A stretch of 36,363 nucleotides of DNA from UBA4717 sp045531795 (GTDB lineage Bacteria > Bacillota > Clostridia > Oscillospirales > CAG-272), in the NCBI GenBank assembly GCA_045531795.1, contig JAZSET010000032.1:1-36363 (forward strand). The letters are read 5' to 3'. The first letter of the stretch is position 1. Each line of letters begins with the position of its first letter. Below the pieces are notes generated by a model that was given only the letters and a program-made list of their open reading frames with translations, was not told the origin of the DNA and did no database searches. The position numbers and the translations under genes are program-made. Positions 24,307-31,784 of this stretch are shown one piece after another.

Positions 24307-24351
24307 AAAAAATATGCACCCGTAAAAGTGACTGGCTTTTTGGGTGCATAT
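24307..24351 (-). terminator. Terminator of the tetR gene
   Basis: A 10-bp perfect outer stem (ATATGCACCC at 24312-24321 with GGGTGCATAT at 24342-24351). The large loop can pair further (AAAAG with CTTTT). On the minus strand it runs into U residues at 24312-24307. It separates tetR from the ABC operon promoter. Confidence 0.85.
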
Positions 24352-24361
24352 CATTGAGTTG

Positions 24362-24940
24362 CTATTTCCTTATTATTTCATTTTCGAGCAGGCTTTTTAA
24401 AAGTTCTCTTGCCATTGGTCGTATTTCCTCATAGGTCATATTATTACGCCTGCCTGCCGAGATAAACCCCTTTATTCCCGAGCAGATAAAGTCACACGCC
24501 ATTGGAAGCGGAAAGCGGGGGTTAAGCCTGTCCTTATCCTTTTCTGCCTTTGCCCTGATACTGTCATCTATGATTTTAAAATACATATAATTGAGTGTCG
24601 GGCTGACGCTAGACTTTGTATGGCAGAAGAAATCGTAGTTCCCATAATAAATATTGAGAATAGAGTCAAGAACATTGATATAATCGCTTACGATATCCGC
24701 ACCTTGATTATTCTCATTCTGAAGTCTGTGGTATTCATCAATGGCGATTTTACGCATATCCTCGAATATATCGTTTGCAAGTTCAGCCTTGTCGGAATAA
24801 TGGGTATAAAAGGTTATTCTGCTCGTTTGTGCCGCTTCACACAGCTCTTTTATGGTTATTTCCTCAAAGCTTTTTTTGCTAAGCATTTTTATGAAAGTTT
24901 GCTTAATATTGTTTTTGGTTTTTATTATTCTCTTATCCAT
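24362..24940 (-). CDS. TetR/AcrR family transcriptional regulator
   Basis: A 192-residue regulator. The N-terminal helix-turn-helix is clear (KKSFEEITIKELCEAAQTSR followed by ITFYTHYSDKAEL, about 20-55). The remainder is an alpha-helical ligand-binding domain with no specific signature. It is encoded upstream of, and in the same direction as, the ABC exporter, but has its own terminator. TetR proteins next to exporters usually repress them, so the pair is likely functionally linked. A 17-bp palindrome 12 bases upstream of its start is a candidate autoregulatory site. Confidence 0.92.
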   Translation of the reverse strand: MDKRIIKTKNNIKQTFIKMLSKKSFEEITIKELCEAAQTSRITFYTHYSDKAELANDIFEDMRKIAIDEYHRLQNENNQGADIVSDYINVLDSILNIYYGNYDFFCHTKSSVSPTLNYMYFKIIDDSIRAKAEKDKDRLNPRFPLPMACDFICSGIKGFISAGRRNNMTYEEIRPMARELLKSLLENEIIRK

Positions 24941-24951
24941 ACCATTTTATT

Positions 24952-24968
24952 TAACATTTGTAATGTTA
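24952..24968. promoter_or_regulatory. 17-bp palindrome, candidate TetR operator
   Basis: TAACATT-TGT-AATGTTA: perfect 7-bp arms around a 3-base centre, located 12-28 bases upstream of the tetR start codon in its leader. The size and symmetry fit TetR-family operators. Binding is inferred. Confidence 0.55.
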
Positions 24969-24993
24969 TTTAAACACTTTCTTTGATTTGTTA

Positions 24994-25022
24994 TTGCAAA
25001 AATGCGTGATTTTAGGTATAAT
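24994..25022 (+). promoter_or_regulatory. Promoter of fakB
   Basis: TTGCAA (24994-24999), 17 bases, TATAAT (25017-25022). This gives a leader of about 95 bases before the FakB start. Confidence 0.8.
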
Positions 25023-25052
25023 TGTCTGTGTATAGTGATGTTTTATATTATT

Positions 25053-25081
25053 ACTATATCACACTTTTGCAAAATTTGCAA
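25053..25081 (-). promoter_or_regulatory. Candidate promoter of tetR, facing the fakB promoter
   Basis: On the minus strand: TTGCAA (25081-25076), 17 bases, TATAGT (25058-25053), with an extended TGA. The -35 lies inside a perfect 15-bp palindrome (TTGCAAA-A-TTTGCAA, 25067-25081). Transcripts from this and the fakB promoter would overlap at their 5' ends. Confidence 0.5.
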
Positions 25082-25123
25082 TAAGGTAATCACATATTTG
25101 TTTTGTAATGAAAGGAAGCTTAT

Positions 25124-26011
25124 ATGGGCAAGTATATAATCAGCACCTGCTCAACAGCAGATTTATCACGCGAACACCTTGACAGTCGTGATGTAAAATA
25201 TATATATTTTCATTTTTCAATAGACGGCAAGGATTATTATGACGATTTCGGGAAATCCGTTCCCTTCGACGTTTTCTACAAGGCTATGGCGAATGGTGCC
25301 GATACAAAAACCTCTCAGGTTAATGTTGATGAATTTACAGAGTACTTTGATAAGTTTCTGAGTGAGGGATATGATATAATTCATATCTCCGTATCCTCGG
25401 GTCTTTCCGGCTCTTTCAATTCAGCAACAATTGCAAAAAATGACTTGCTTGAAAAATATCCCGACAGAAAAATTTATGTTGTTGACTCGCTTGGAGCATC
25501 GGGCGGTCAGGGTCTGCTTGTTGACAAGCTCTGCGACCTCAGAGATGCCGGTCTTACAATCGACGAATTATACGAATGGACTCACAAGCACAAGCTTGAG
25601 CTTCATCATTGGTTCTTCTCTACCGACCTTACTTTCTATGTTAAGGGCGGAAGAATCACAAAGGCTTCGGGTTGGTTTGGTACAATTCTTAAGATTTGTC
25701 CTCTCCTCAACGTAGATAAGATCGGAAAACTCGTTCCCCGTGAAAAAATCCGCACAAAGCCCAAGGTTATCAAGGCTATTGTTGAAAAGATGGAGCTTCA
25801 CGCAAAAGACGGACTCGATTACAGCGACAAGTGCTTTATGACACACTCGCTCTGCTATGAGGATGCCCGTGCAGTTGCCGATATGATTGAAGCAAAGTTC
25901 AAGAGCCTTAAGGGCAAGGTTGTTATAAACTCAATCGGAACAACAATCGGAAGCCACTCGGGACCGGGTACGGTTGCTCTCTTCTTCTGGGGCGACAAGC
26001 GCGAGGACTGA
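25124..26011 (+). CDS. fakB: DegV family fatty-acid-binding protein (FakB)
   Basis: A 295-residue DegV/EDD-fold protein that holds a fatty acid and presents its carboxyl group to the kinase FakA. It shows the N-terminal STCSTADL segment, TKTSQV near residue 62, SVSSGLSGSFNSA (about 90-102), LTFYVKGGRITKASG, and the C-terminal SIGTTIGSHSGPGTVALFF with the carboxylate-contacting residues of the family. The start follows AAAGGAAG. It lies directly upstream of fakA, which supports the FakB call over generic DegV. Acyl selectivity cannot be judged. Confidence 0.92.
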   Translation: MGKYIISTCSTADLSREHLDSRDVKYIYFHFSIDGKDYYDDFGKSVPFDVFYKAMANGADTKTSQVNVDEFTEYFDKFLSEGYDIIHISVSSGLSGSFNSATIAKNDLLEKYPDRKIYVVDSLGASGGQGLLVDKLCDLRDAGLTIDELYEWTHKHKLELHHWFFSTDLTFYVKGGRITKASGWFGTILKICPLLNVDKIGKLVPREKIRTKPKVIKAIVEKMELHAKDGLDYSDKCFMTHSLCYEDARAVADMIEAKFKSLKGKVVINSIGTTIGSHSGPGTVALFFWGDKRED

Positions 26012-26025
26012 TAATTTAATAATTT

Positions 26026-26056
26026 TTCTTGGACACGGATTTTCCGTGTCCAAGAA
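26026..26056 (+). other. Very stable hairpin between fakB and fakA without a U-tract
   Basis: A 14-bp perfect stem (26026-26039 with 26043-26056) and a TTT loop, starting 14 bases after the fakB stop. The 3' side continues AATTGC instead of a T-run, so it is not a classical rightward terminator. It could stabilise the fakB 3' end or tune the fakB/fakA ratio. Confidence 0.7.
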
Positions 26057-26092
26057 TTGCGTATGTACTATTTTCAGTATTTTGGAGATTAT

Positions 26093-27733
26093 ATGAATAC
26101 TACCGATATTAAAGTAATTAATGCAGAAACTATGCGTCTTATGATAACTAATTCTGCATCTGCTATTGAAAACAACAGTGTTAAGCTCAACGACCTTAAT
26201 GTCTTCCCTGTACCTGACGGTGACACAGGCAGCAATATGGCTCTTACCGTAAGTGCTGCAGCCCGTGAGCTTTCCGGTCTCAGAACAGAATCTGCCGGTA
26301 AGATTGCAGAAACTGCGGCAAAGGCTATGCTCAGAGGTGCCAGAGGTAACTCGGGCGTTATCACAAGTCTTTTGTTCAGAGGAATTTCAAACGAGCTTCG
26401 TGAGTTTGATAACTGTGATGCTGCCACACTTGCACGCGCACTCCAGTCAGGCGTTGCGGCTGCATACAATGCTGTTGCCAATCCTGCTGAGGGTACAATT
26501 CTTACAGTTGCAAGACTTGCAGCTGATGCTGCCGTAGAGTTTGAAAACTCAGGCTCTGTAAGCGTTGTTATTGACGAAGCGATAAAAGCCGCAAAAATTG
26601 CTCTTGAAAAGACTACAGATATGAACCCTGTGCTAAAGAAAGCAGGCGTGGTTGATGCAGGCGGATATGGCTGGGTTTTAATACTTGAGGCTATGAGAGA
26701 TGCCATTTCAGGCATCGAAATTGAGGGAAGCACCGACTTCAGTGCAAGTACTGCACAGAGCGCTGACTTTTCAGACTTCAACACGGAGGACATAACCTTT
26801 GCTTATTGCACAGAGTTTATTGTTTCCCGTGAAGGTTCAAGAGATGTTGCTGATCTCAGAGAAAAACTTGAGGGTATGGGCGACAGTCTTGTTCTTGTTG
26901 ATGATGATGAGATTATAAAAGTTCACGTTCATACAAATGACCCCGGTATGGTACTTCACTATGCTACACAATATGGTCAGTTTGTAAGTGTAAAAGTTGA
27001 AAATATGCGCCTCCAGCACTCAAGCAAGATTGATGAAGCTAATGAGGCTGATACTCAAATTGAAGAGTCCGCGGAGGAATTTGGTGTTGTTGCCGTTTCC
27101 CCCGGTGACGGTATCACTGAGGTTTTTAAAGAGCTTGGAGTCAGCGGATGTGTTCACGGCGGTCAGACAATGAATCCCTCTACCGAGGATATTTTAGCCG
27201 CTATTGAAAAGGTTGATGCTAAGAATGTATTTGTTCTCCCTAATAACAAGAACATAATACTTGCCGCAGAGCAAGCCCGCGAGCTTTCAAGCAAAAATGT
27301 TATAGTTATTCCCTCTCGTACAGTACCTCAGGGTATATGCGCTATGGGATTTTATGACACTGATTTAACCGTTGACGAAATTGCTGAAAACATGACTCGT
27401 GCTCTTGGCAATGTTACCACTATGCAGATTACAACGGCTGTCAGGGATTCTGATATTGACGGTCTCGGTATTGAAAAAGGTGACTTTATTGCTCTTTGCG
27501 AGGGTGAGCTTATGGCCGGCGGCAAAGACGAGTTCTCTCTGGCTCAGATGCTTGTTGATAAGATAAGCGAAACCGGGCGTGACATTATCACCATTTACTA
27601 CGGTATCGATGTTACCGATGATGAAGCTGAAGAAATGGGTAAATTCTTTGAAAGTGCATTCGGTGAAGACAATGTAAGTCTTGTTCCCGGTATGCAGAGT
27701 GTTTACAGATACATTATTTCTGCTGAAGAATAA
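26093..27733 (+). CDS. fakA: Fatty acid kinase catalytic subunit FakA (YloV, DAK2 domain)
   Basis: A 546-residue protein. The N-terminal DhaL/DAK2 kinase domain shows PVPDGDTGSNMA (Asp residues at 42-44 bind Mg-ATP), LRGARGNSGVI (about 81-90) and DAGGYGWV (about 195). A central domain (CTEFIVSREGSR ... EIIKVHVHTNDPGMVLHYA) and a C-terminal EDD-like domain (GDGITEVFKELGV ... VIPSRTVPQGICAM) follow, as in FakA/YloV. With FakB it phosphorylates fatty acids to acyl phosphates for PlsX/PlsY. The start is the ATG at 26093 with TTTGGAGA upstream; an in-frame start at 26057 lacks a ribosome binding site. fakB-fakA adjacency gives the whole kinase in one locus. Confidence 0.94.
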   Translation: MNTTDIKVINAETMRLMITNSASAIENNSVKLNDLNVFPVPDGDTGSNMALTVSAAARELSGLRTESAGKIAETAAKAMLRGARGNSGVITSLLFRGISNELREFDNCDAATLARALQSGVAAAYNAVANPAEGTILTVARLAADAAVEFENSGSVSVVIDEAIKAAKIALEKTTDMNPVLKKAGVVDAGGYGWVLILEAMRDAISGIEIEGSTDFSASTAQSADFSDFNTEDITFAYCTEFIVSREGSRDVADLREKLEGMGDSLVLVDDDEIIKVHVHTNDPGMVLHYATQYGQFVSVKVENMRLQHSSKIDEANEADTQIEESAEEFGVVAVSPGDGITEVFKELGVSGCVHGGQTMNPSTEDILAAIEKVDAKNVFVLPNNKNIILAAEQARELSSKNVIVIPSRTVPQGICAMGFYDTDLTVDEIAENMTRALGNVTTMQITTAVRDSDIDGLGIEKGDFIALCEGELMAGGKDEFSLAQMLVDKISETGRDIITIYYGIDVTDDEAEEMGKFFESAFGEDNVSLVPGMQSVYRYIISAEE

Positions 27734-27740
27734 TTTTATA

Positions 27741-27766
27741 AAAGCAAGGCAAATGCCTTGCTTTTT
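27741..27766 (+). terminator. Terminator of fakBA
   Basis: AAAGCAAGGC (27741-27750) pairs with GCCTTGCTTT (27755-27764) around an AAAT loop, followed by T-rich sequence. It starts 7 bases after the fakA stop. Confidence 0.93.
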
Positions 27767-27786
27767 CTTTTTTCGATGCTTTTTTC

Positions 27787-27815
27787 TTTACAAAAGTCGG
27801 CTTTTGTGATATATT
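27787..27815 (+). promoter_or_regulatory. Promoter and candidate operator of the deo operon
   Basis: TTTACA (27787-27792), 17 bases, TATATT (27810-27815) with TGA as extended -10; a TATAAT also occurs at 27816. A perfect inverted repeat ACAAAAG-TCGG-CTTTTGT (27790-27807) fills the space between the -35 and -10 boxes, a classic place for a repressor such as a DeoR-type protein. No such regulator gene is in the window. Confidence 0.75.
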
Positions 27816-27849
27816 TATAATAAGAAAAAATAAAACCAAGGAGAACGAA

Positions 27850-28515
27850 ATGGATATCAAGGATATTTTATCAAAGGTTGACCACACACTGCTTGGTCAG
27901 GCGGCAACATTTGATGATATTAAAGTTATAATTGATGATGCAATAAAATACGGCACCGCCTCTGTTTGTATTCCACCCTCATTTGTTAAAAGAGCGAGCG
28001 AATACGCCAAAGGCAAAACAAAAATCTGTACAGTTATCGGTTTCCCGAACGGCTACAACACCAAAGAAGTCAAGTGCTTTGAAACAAGAGATGCTATATC
28101 AAACGGTGCTGACGAAATTGATATGGTAATAAATATCGGTATGCTCAAAGAGCAGAAGTATGATGAGCTTCTTGATGAAATCTGCGAAATCAAGGCAGAA
28201 TGCGGTGAAAAGGTATTAAAGGTTATTATCGAAACCTGCTTGCTTACAGATGAAGAAAAAACCAGGATGTGCCAAATTGTTTCAGAGTCCGGTGCTGATT
28301 ACATAAAAACTTCCACCGGTTTTTCAAGCGGCGGCGCTACGCTTGAAGACATTATCCTCTTTAAAAACAATGTTGCACCCCACCTGAGAATCAAGGCGGC
28401 AGGCGGTATCTCATCGCTTAAGGATGCCGAGGACTTTATAAATGCGGGTGCCGAAAGACTTGGTACAAGCAGAATTGTCAAGCTTGTAAAAAATGAAAAT
28501 TCAAGTGGATATTGA
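27850..28515 (+). CDS. deoC: Deoxyribose-phosphate aldolase
   Basis: A 221-residue class I aldolase that splits 2-deoxyribose-5-phosphate into glyceraldehyde-3-phosphate and acetaldehyde. The Schiff-base lysine is Lys153 in YIKTSTGF. EIDMVINIG (about 89-97) and KVIIETCLLT supply the catalytic Asp and second-lysine regions, and IKAAGGIS the phosphate-binding strand. The length fits the short bacterial DeoC. It is the first gene of the deo operon, with AAGGAGA upstream. The 3' end runs 17 bases short of the deoD start codon and contains its leader. Confidence 0.97.
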   Translation: MDIKDILSKVDHTLLGQAATFDDIKVIIDDAIKYGTASVCIPPSFVKRASEYAKGKTKICTVIGFPNGYNTKEVKCFETRDAISNGADEIDMVINIGMLKEQKYDELLDEICEIKAECGEKVLKVIIETCLLTDEEKTRMCQIVSESGADYIKTSTGFSSGGATLEDIILFKNNVAPHLRIKAAGGISSLKDAEDFINAGAERLGTSRIVKLVKNENSSGY

Positions 28516-28531
28516 TTATAAGGAGACTAAT

Positions 28532-29263
28532 ATGAAAAACTATCCGACTCCCCACATAAACGCAGCTCCCGAAGATTTTGCTAAAACGGTACTTATGCCG
28601 GGCGACCCCAAAAGAAGTGAGTTTATAGCAAAAAAATTCTTGTGTGAAGCAAAGCTTATAAACAATGTTCGTGGTATACAAGGGTACACAGGTAACTATA
28701 ACGGTAAAAAAGTGAGTGTTATGGCAAGCGGTATGGGTATGCCCTCTATCGGTATTTACTCGTACGAGCTTTATAATTTCTTTGATGTTGATAACATAAT
28801 AAGAGTAGGCTCTGCCGGTGCTATGAGCGAAAAAATAAAGCTTCGTGACATTGTTGTAGGTATGGGTGCCTGCACTGATTCTGCCTTTGCCGGTCAGTTT
28901 AATTTGCCCGGAAGTTTTGCACCTGTTTGCGACTATGGACTTTTAAGTCTTGCGGTAAATGAGCTTGAAATCAGGCAAAAGCCTTATCACGTCGGCAATA
29001 TTTTATCTACCGACCGCTTTTACGGTGAGGGCGAAGCTGTGACCGATGCCTGGCGTAAAATGGGCGTCCTTGCTGTTGAAATGGAAGCTGCGGCTCTCTA
29101 TATGAATGCGGCAAGAGCAAACAAGAATGCTCTTGCTATATGCACCATTTCAGATAATCTTATTACAAAAGATGAAATGTCAAGTGATGAACGCGAAACA
29201 GGCTTTTCTGATATGATTGAAATTGCACTTAATATTGCCACAAAGGCGGATGAGTCTAAATGA
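28532..29263 (+). CDS. deoD: Purine-nucleoside phosphorylase (DeoD type)
   Basis: A 243-residue trimeric/hexameric PNP of the DeoD (NP-I) family that cleaves purine (deoxy)nucleosides with phosphate. Motifs: MPGDPKRSEFIA (about 22), SGMGMPSIGIYSYEL, RVGSAGA, and AVEMEAAALY, with the ribose-binding Glu and Met. CTISDNL provides the catalytic Asp. The ATG at 28532 follows AAGGAG; an earlier in-frame ATG at 28493 lies within deoC without a ribosome binding site. The stop overlaps the deoB start (ATGA). Confidence 0.96.
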   Translation: MKNYPTPHINAAPEDFAKTVLMPGDPKRSEFIAKKFLCEAKLINNVRGIQGYTGNYNGKKVSVMASGMGMPSIGIYSYELYNFFDVDNIIRVGSAGAMSEKIKLRDIVVGMGACTDSAFAGQFNLPGSFAPVCDYGLLSLAVNELEIRQKPYHVGNILSTDRFYGEGEAVTDAWRKMGVLAVEMEAAALYMNAARANKNALAICTISDNLITKDEMSSDERETGFSDMIEIALNIATKADESK

Positions 29264-30432
29264 ACAACAGACGAATATTTTTGATTGTACTTGACAGTCT
29301 CGGTATCGGTGAAGCACCCGATGCCGCTGATTTCGGGGACATCGGTACAAATACACTGAAAAGAATATCAGAGTCAGACAAGTTTAACATACCGAATTTA
29401 TTATCTCTCGGACTTGGCAATATTGACTCTCAGGATTATCTTGGAAAAGCTTCCTCTCCGCTTGGTGCGTATGCGAGAATGTGCGAAGCATCAAAAGGCA
29501 AGGACACAACTATCGGTCACTGGGAAATTGCAGGAATTATTTCAGATACTCCCCTGCCGACATACCCTGACGGCTTTCCCGATGAAATTATAAAAGAGTT
29601 TGAAGAGAAAACAGGCAGGAAAGTGATATGCAACAAGCCCTATTCAGGGACTGAGGTTATAAAAGACTATGGGCGTGAGCACATTGAGTCAGGTGCGCTT
29701 ATTGTTTACACCTCGGCTGACAGTGTATTCCAGATTGCCGCACACGAAGAAGTTGTTCCGCTTAAAGAGCTTTACAGATACTGTGAGATAGCAAGAACCA
29801 TTCTTTGCACTCCCCATTCTGTTGGCAGAGTAATCGCAAGACCTTTTATCGGCGAACATCCACATTTCAAGCGCACAGCCAACCGTCACGACTATTCTCT
29901 TACTCCTCCGTCTGACACTATGCTCGATGCAATAAAAAACTCGGGCGGTGATGTTATTGCAGTCGGAAAAATCACCGACATTTTCGCAGGCAAGGGTGTC
30001 ACTGAGTCGGTTTACACCAAATCAAACAATGACGGAATGAACAGGACTACCAAACTTTTATCCCGCGATTTTAAGGGCTTATGCTTTACAAATCTTGTTG
30101 ATTTTGATATGGTTTACGGTCACAGAAACGATATTGATGGCTACGCTAATGCTCTGAGCGAGGCCGACGCACAAATCGGTGATTTTATAAGCAAAATGGG
30201 CGAAAATGATATTCTCATTATAACTGCCGACCACGGATGCGACCCGGGAGACACTAGTACTGACCACACCCGTGAATACACTCCTCTACTCATATATGGC
30301 ACCTCAATAAAGTCTGCAAACCTTGGTACAAGAGCTACTTTTGCAGATATTGCCGCGACAATTTGTGAGATTCTTGATATTGAATACCCTTGTGCGGGCG
30401 AAAGTCTGTATAACAAAATTACAAAGGACTAA
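29260..30432 (+). CDS. deoB: Phosphopentomutase
   Basis: A 390-residue alkaline-phosphatase-superfamily mutase that interconverts (deoxy)ribose-1-phosphate and -5-phosphate, linking the phosphorylases to DeoC. Visible features are VLDSLGIGEAPDAADFGDIG, the phospho-acceptor Thr in KGKDTTIGHWEIAG (about 85-97), and metal-binding DHGCDPG and DHTREYTPLL near the C-terminus. The central cap domain is present and the length is typical. Translation is coupled to deoD by a four-base overlap. Confidence 0.97.
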   Translation: MNNRRIFLIVLDSLGIGEAPDAADFGDIGTNTLKRISESDKFNIPNLLSLGLGNIDSQDYLGKASSPLGAYARMCEASKGKDTTIGHWEIAGIISDTPLPTYPDGFPDEIIKEFEEKTGRKVICNKPYSGTEVIKDYGREHIESGALIVYTSADSVFQIAAHEEVVPLKELYRYCEIARTILCTPHSVGRVIARPFIGEHPHFKRTANRHDYSLTPPSDTMLDAIKNSGGDVIAVGKITDIFAGKGVTESVYTKSNNDGMNRTTKLLSRDFKGLCFTNLVDFDMVYGHRNDIDGYANALSEADAQIGDFISKMGENDILIITADHGCDPGDTSTDHTREYTPLLIYGTSIKSANLGTRATFADIAATICEILDIEYPCAGESLYNKITKD

Positions 30433-30436
30433 CTAT

Positions 30437-31735
30437 ATGAATTTTTTGGACTTGATAAGAAAAAAGCGTTCGGGTGAAAGCCTGACAAATGATGAAATTG
30501 ACTTTTTTGTAAGTGGCGTTACAGATAAATCTATTCCCGACTATCAGTTATCCGCCTTTCTTATGGCAGTTTGCTTTACGGGAATGAGTGCAAGTGAAAC
30601 TGCGTATCTCACCGATGCTATGGCAAAATCGGGTGATATGCTTGATTTGTCAATGTTTGGCTCTCTATCTGCAGACAAGCACAGTACCGGTGGAGTCGGT
30701 GATAAAACTACGCTTATAGTTGCTCCTATTGCCGCAGCTCTGGGCTGCAAAATTGCAAAAATGTCTGGCAGAGCACTTGGTCACACCGGAGGTACCGTTG
30801 ACAAACTTGAGTCGATCCCCGGATACAGAGTTGAACTCGCACCTGACGAATTCATCCGTCAGGTTGAAAATATAGGGATCGCAGTTGTTGGTCAGAGCGG
30901 TGCTTTAGCACCCGCCGACAAGTCTCTGTATGCTCTGAGAGACGTTACAGGCACTGTTGACTGCGCCCCTCTTATTGCTTCAAGCATTATGTCAAAGAAG
31001 CTTGCAGCAGGTTCTCACAATATTGTACTTGATGTTAAGGTTGGAAGCGGTGCTTTTATGACCGACTTCAAGTCGGCAAAAGAGCTTGCTGTAATGATGT
31101 GCGATATCGGCAACAAATGCGGCAGGAATGTCAGGGCAGTGCTTACAGATATGGATAAACCGCTGGGCTTTGCTATAGGCAACGTACTTGAAGTACGCGA
31201 GGCAATTGATGTGCTCTCAGGTAAAGGTCCTGACGATTTAAGACTTGTCTCAATAACCCTTGCAGGTATGCTTGTTGCTTCGGTAAAAGGTATAAGCGAC
31301 AGTGAGGGTATAGAGCTTGCACGCGAAACTTTAGCTTCAGGCAAAGCATATGAAAAATTCATCAAGTGGATTGCCTGTCAGGGTGGTGACACCCGCCTTA
31401 TAACTGCCCCTGCTCTGTTTGGAGAAGCACCAATATCTTATGAGGTAAAAGCCACAAGCGATGGATATATATATTCAATGGACACTGAGAAAATTGGACT
31501 TGCAAGTACCCGTCTTGGTGCAGGCAGAGAAAACAAGACCTCCGTTATTGATCCGCTTGCGGGAATTATGCTTAAAGCAAAGACAGGCGATTATGTACAC
31601 AAGGGAGATTTGGTAGCAACACTTTATACTTCAAAATCGGAAACTATCGAAGACGCTTCAAAGCTCTTCTCTTCTGCAGTTAATATATCAAAAGATAAGC
31701 CTGTGACAAAAAAACTTATTCTTGATACTATTTAG
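30437..31735 (+). CDS. pdp: Pyrimidine-nucleoside (thymidine) phosphorylase
   Basis: A 432-residue enzyme of the nucleoside phosphorylase-II family that splits pyrimidine nucleosides with phosphate. Motifs: KHSTGGVGDKTTL (about 80), the family signature SGRALGHTGGTVDKLESIPG (about 110-129), GQSGALAPADKSLYALRD, SIMSKKLA and KVGSGAFM. It has the usual alpha, alpha/beta and C-terminal domains, the last including LGAGRENK. The ATG at 30437 lies 4 bases after deoB and is preceded by AAAGGA. Gram-positive homologues take both uridine and thymidine, so Pdp is more probable than strict DeoA. It is the last gene of the operon. Confidence 0.95.
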   Translation: MNFLDLIRKKRSGESLTNDEIDFFVSGVTDKSIPDYQLSAFLMAVCFTGMSASETAYLTDAMAKSGDMLDLSMFGSLSADKHSTGGVGDKTTLIVAPIAAALGCKIAKMSGRALGHTGGTVDKLESIPGYRVELAPDEFIRQVENIGIAVVGQSGALAPADKSLYALRDVTGTVDCAPLIASSIMSKKLAAGSHNIVLDVKVGSGAFMTDFKSAKELAVMMCDIGNKCGRNVRAVLTDMDKPLGFAIGNVLEVREAIDVLSGKGPDDLRLVSITLAGMLVASVKGISDSEGIELARETLASGKAYEKFIKWIACQGGDTRLITAPALFGEAPISYEVKATSDGYIYSMDTEKIGLASTRLGAGRENKTSVIDPLAGIMLKAKTGDYVHKGDLVATLYTSKSETIEDASKLFSSAVNISKDKPVTKKLILDTI

Positions 31736-31748
31736 TTTACAAAACAGT

Positions 31749-31782
31749 TCACCCCCGAAAGACAGTCTTTCGGGGGTGATTT
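31749..31782. terminator. Terminator of the deo operon (convergent with DUF6056 gene)
   Basis: A 14-bp perfect GC-rich stem: TCACCCCCGAAAGA (31749-31762) pairs with TCTTTCGGGGGTGA across a very small apex, followed by TTTTA on the plus strand. It lies between two converging genes. The leftward side has a weaker U-rich tail, so it mainly ends the deo transcript. Confidence 0.88.
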
Positions 31783-31784
31783 TA

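Noticed and set aside
26026..26056. Calling the fakB-fakA hairpin an intrinsic terminator
   Set aside because: There is no T-run on its rightward 3' side; the T-run lies on the 5' side and the minus strand has no gene to end there.
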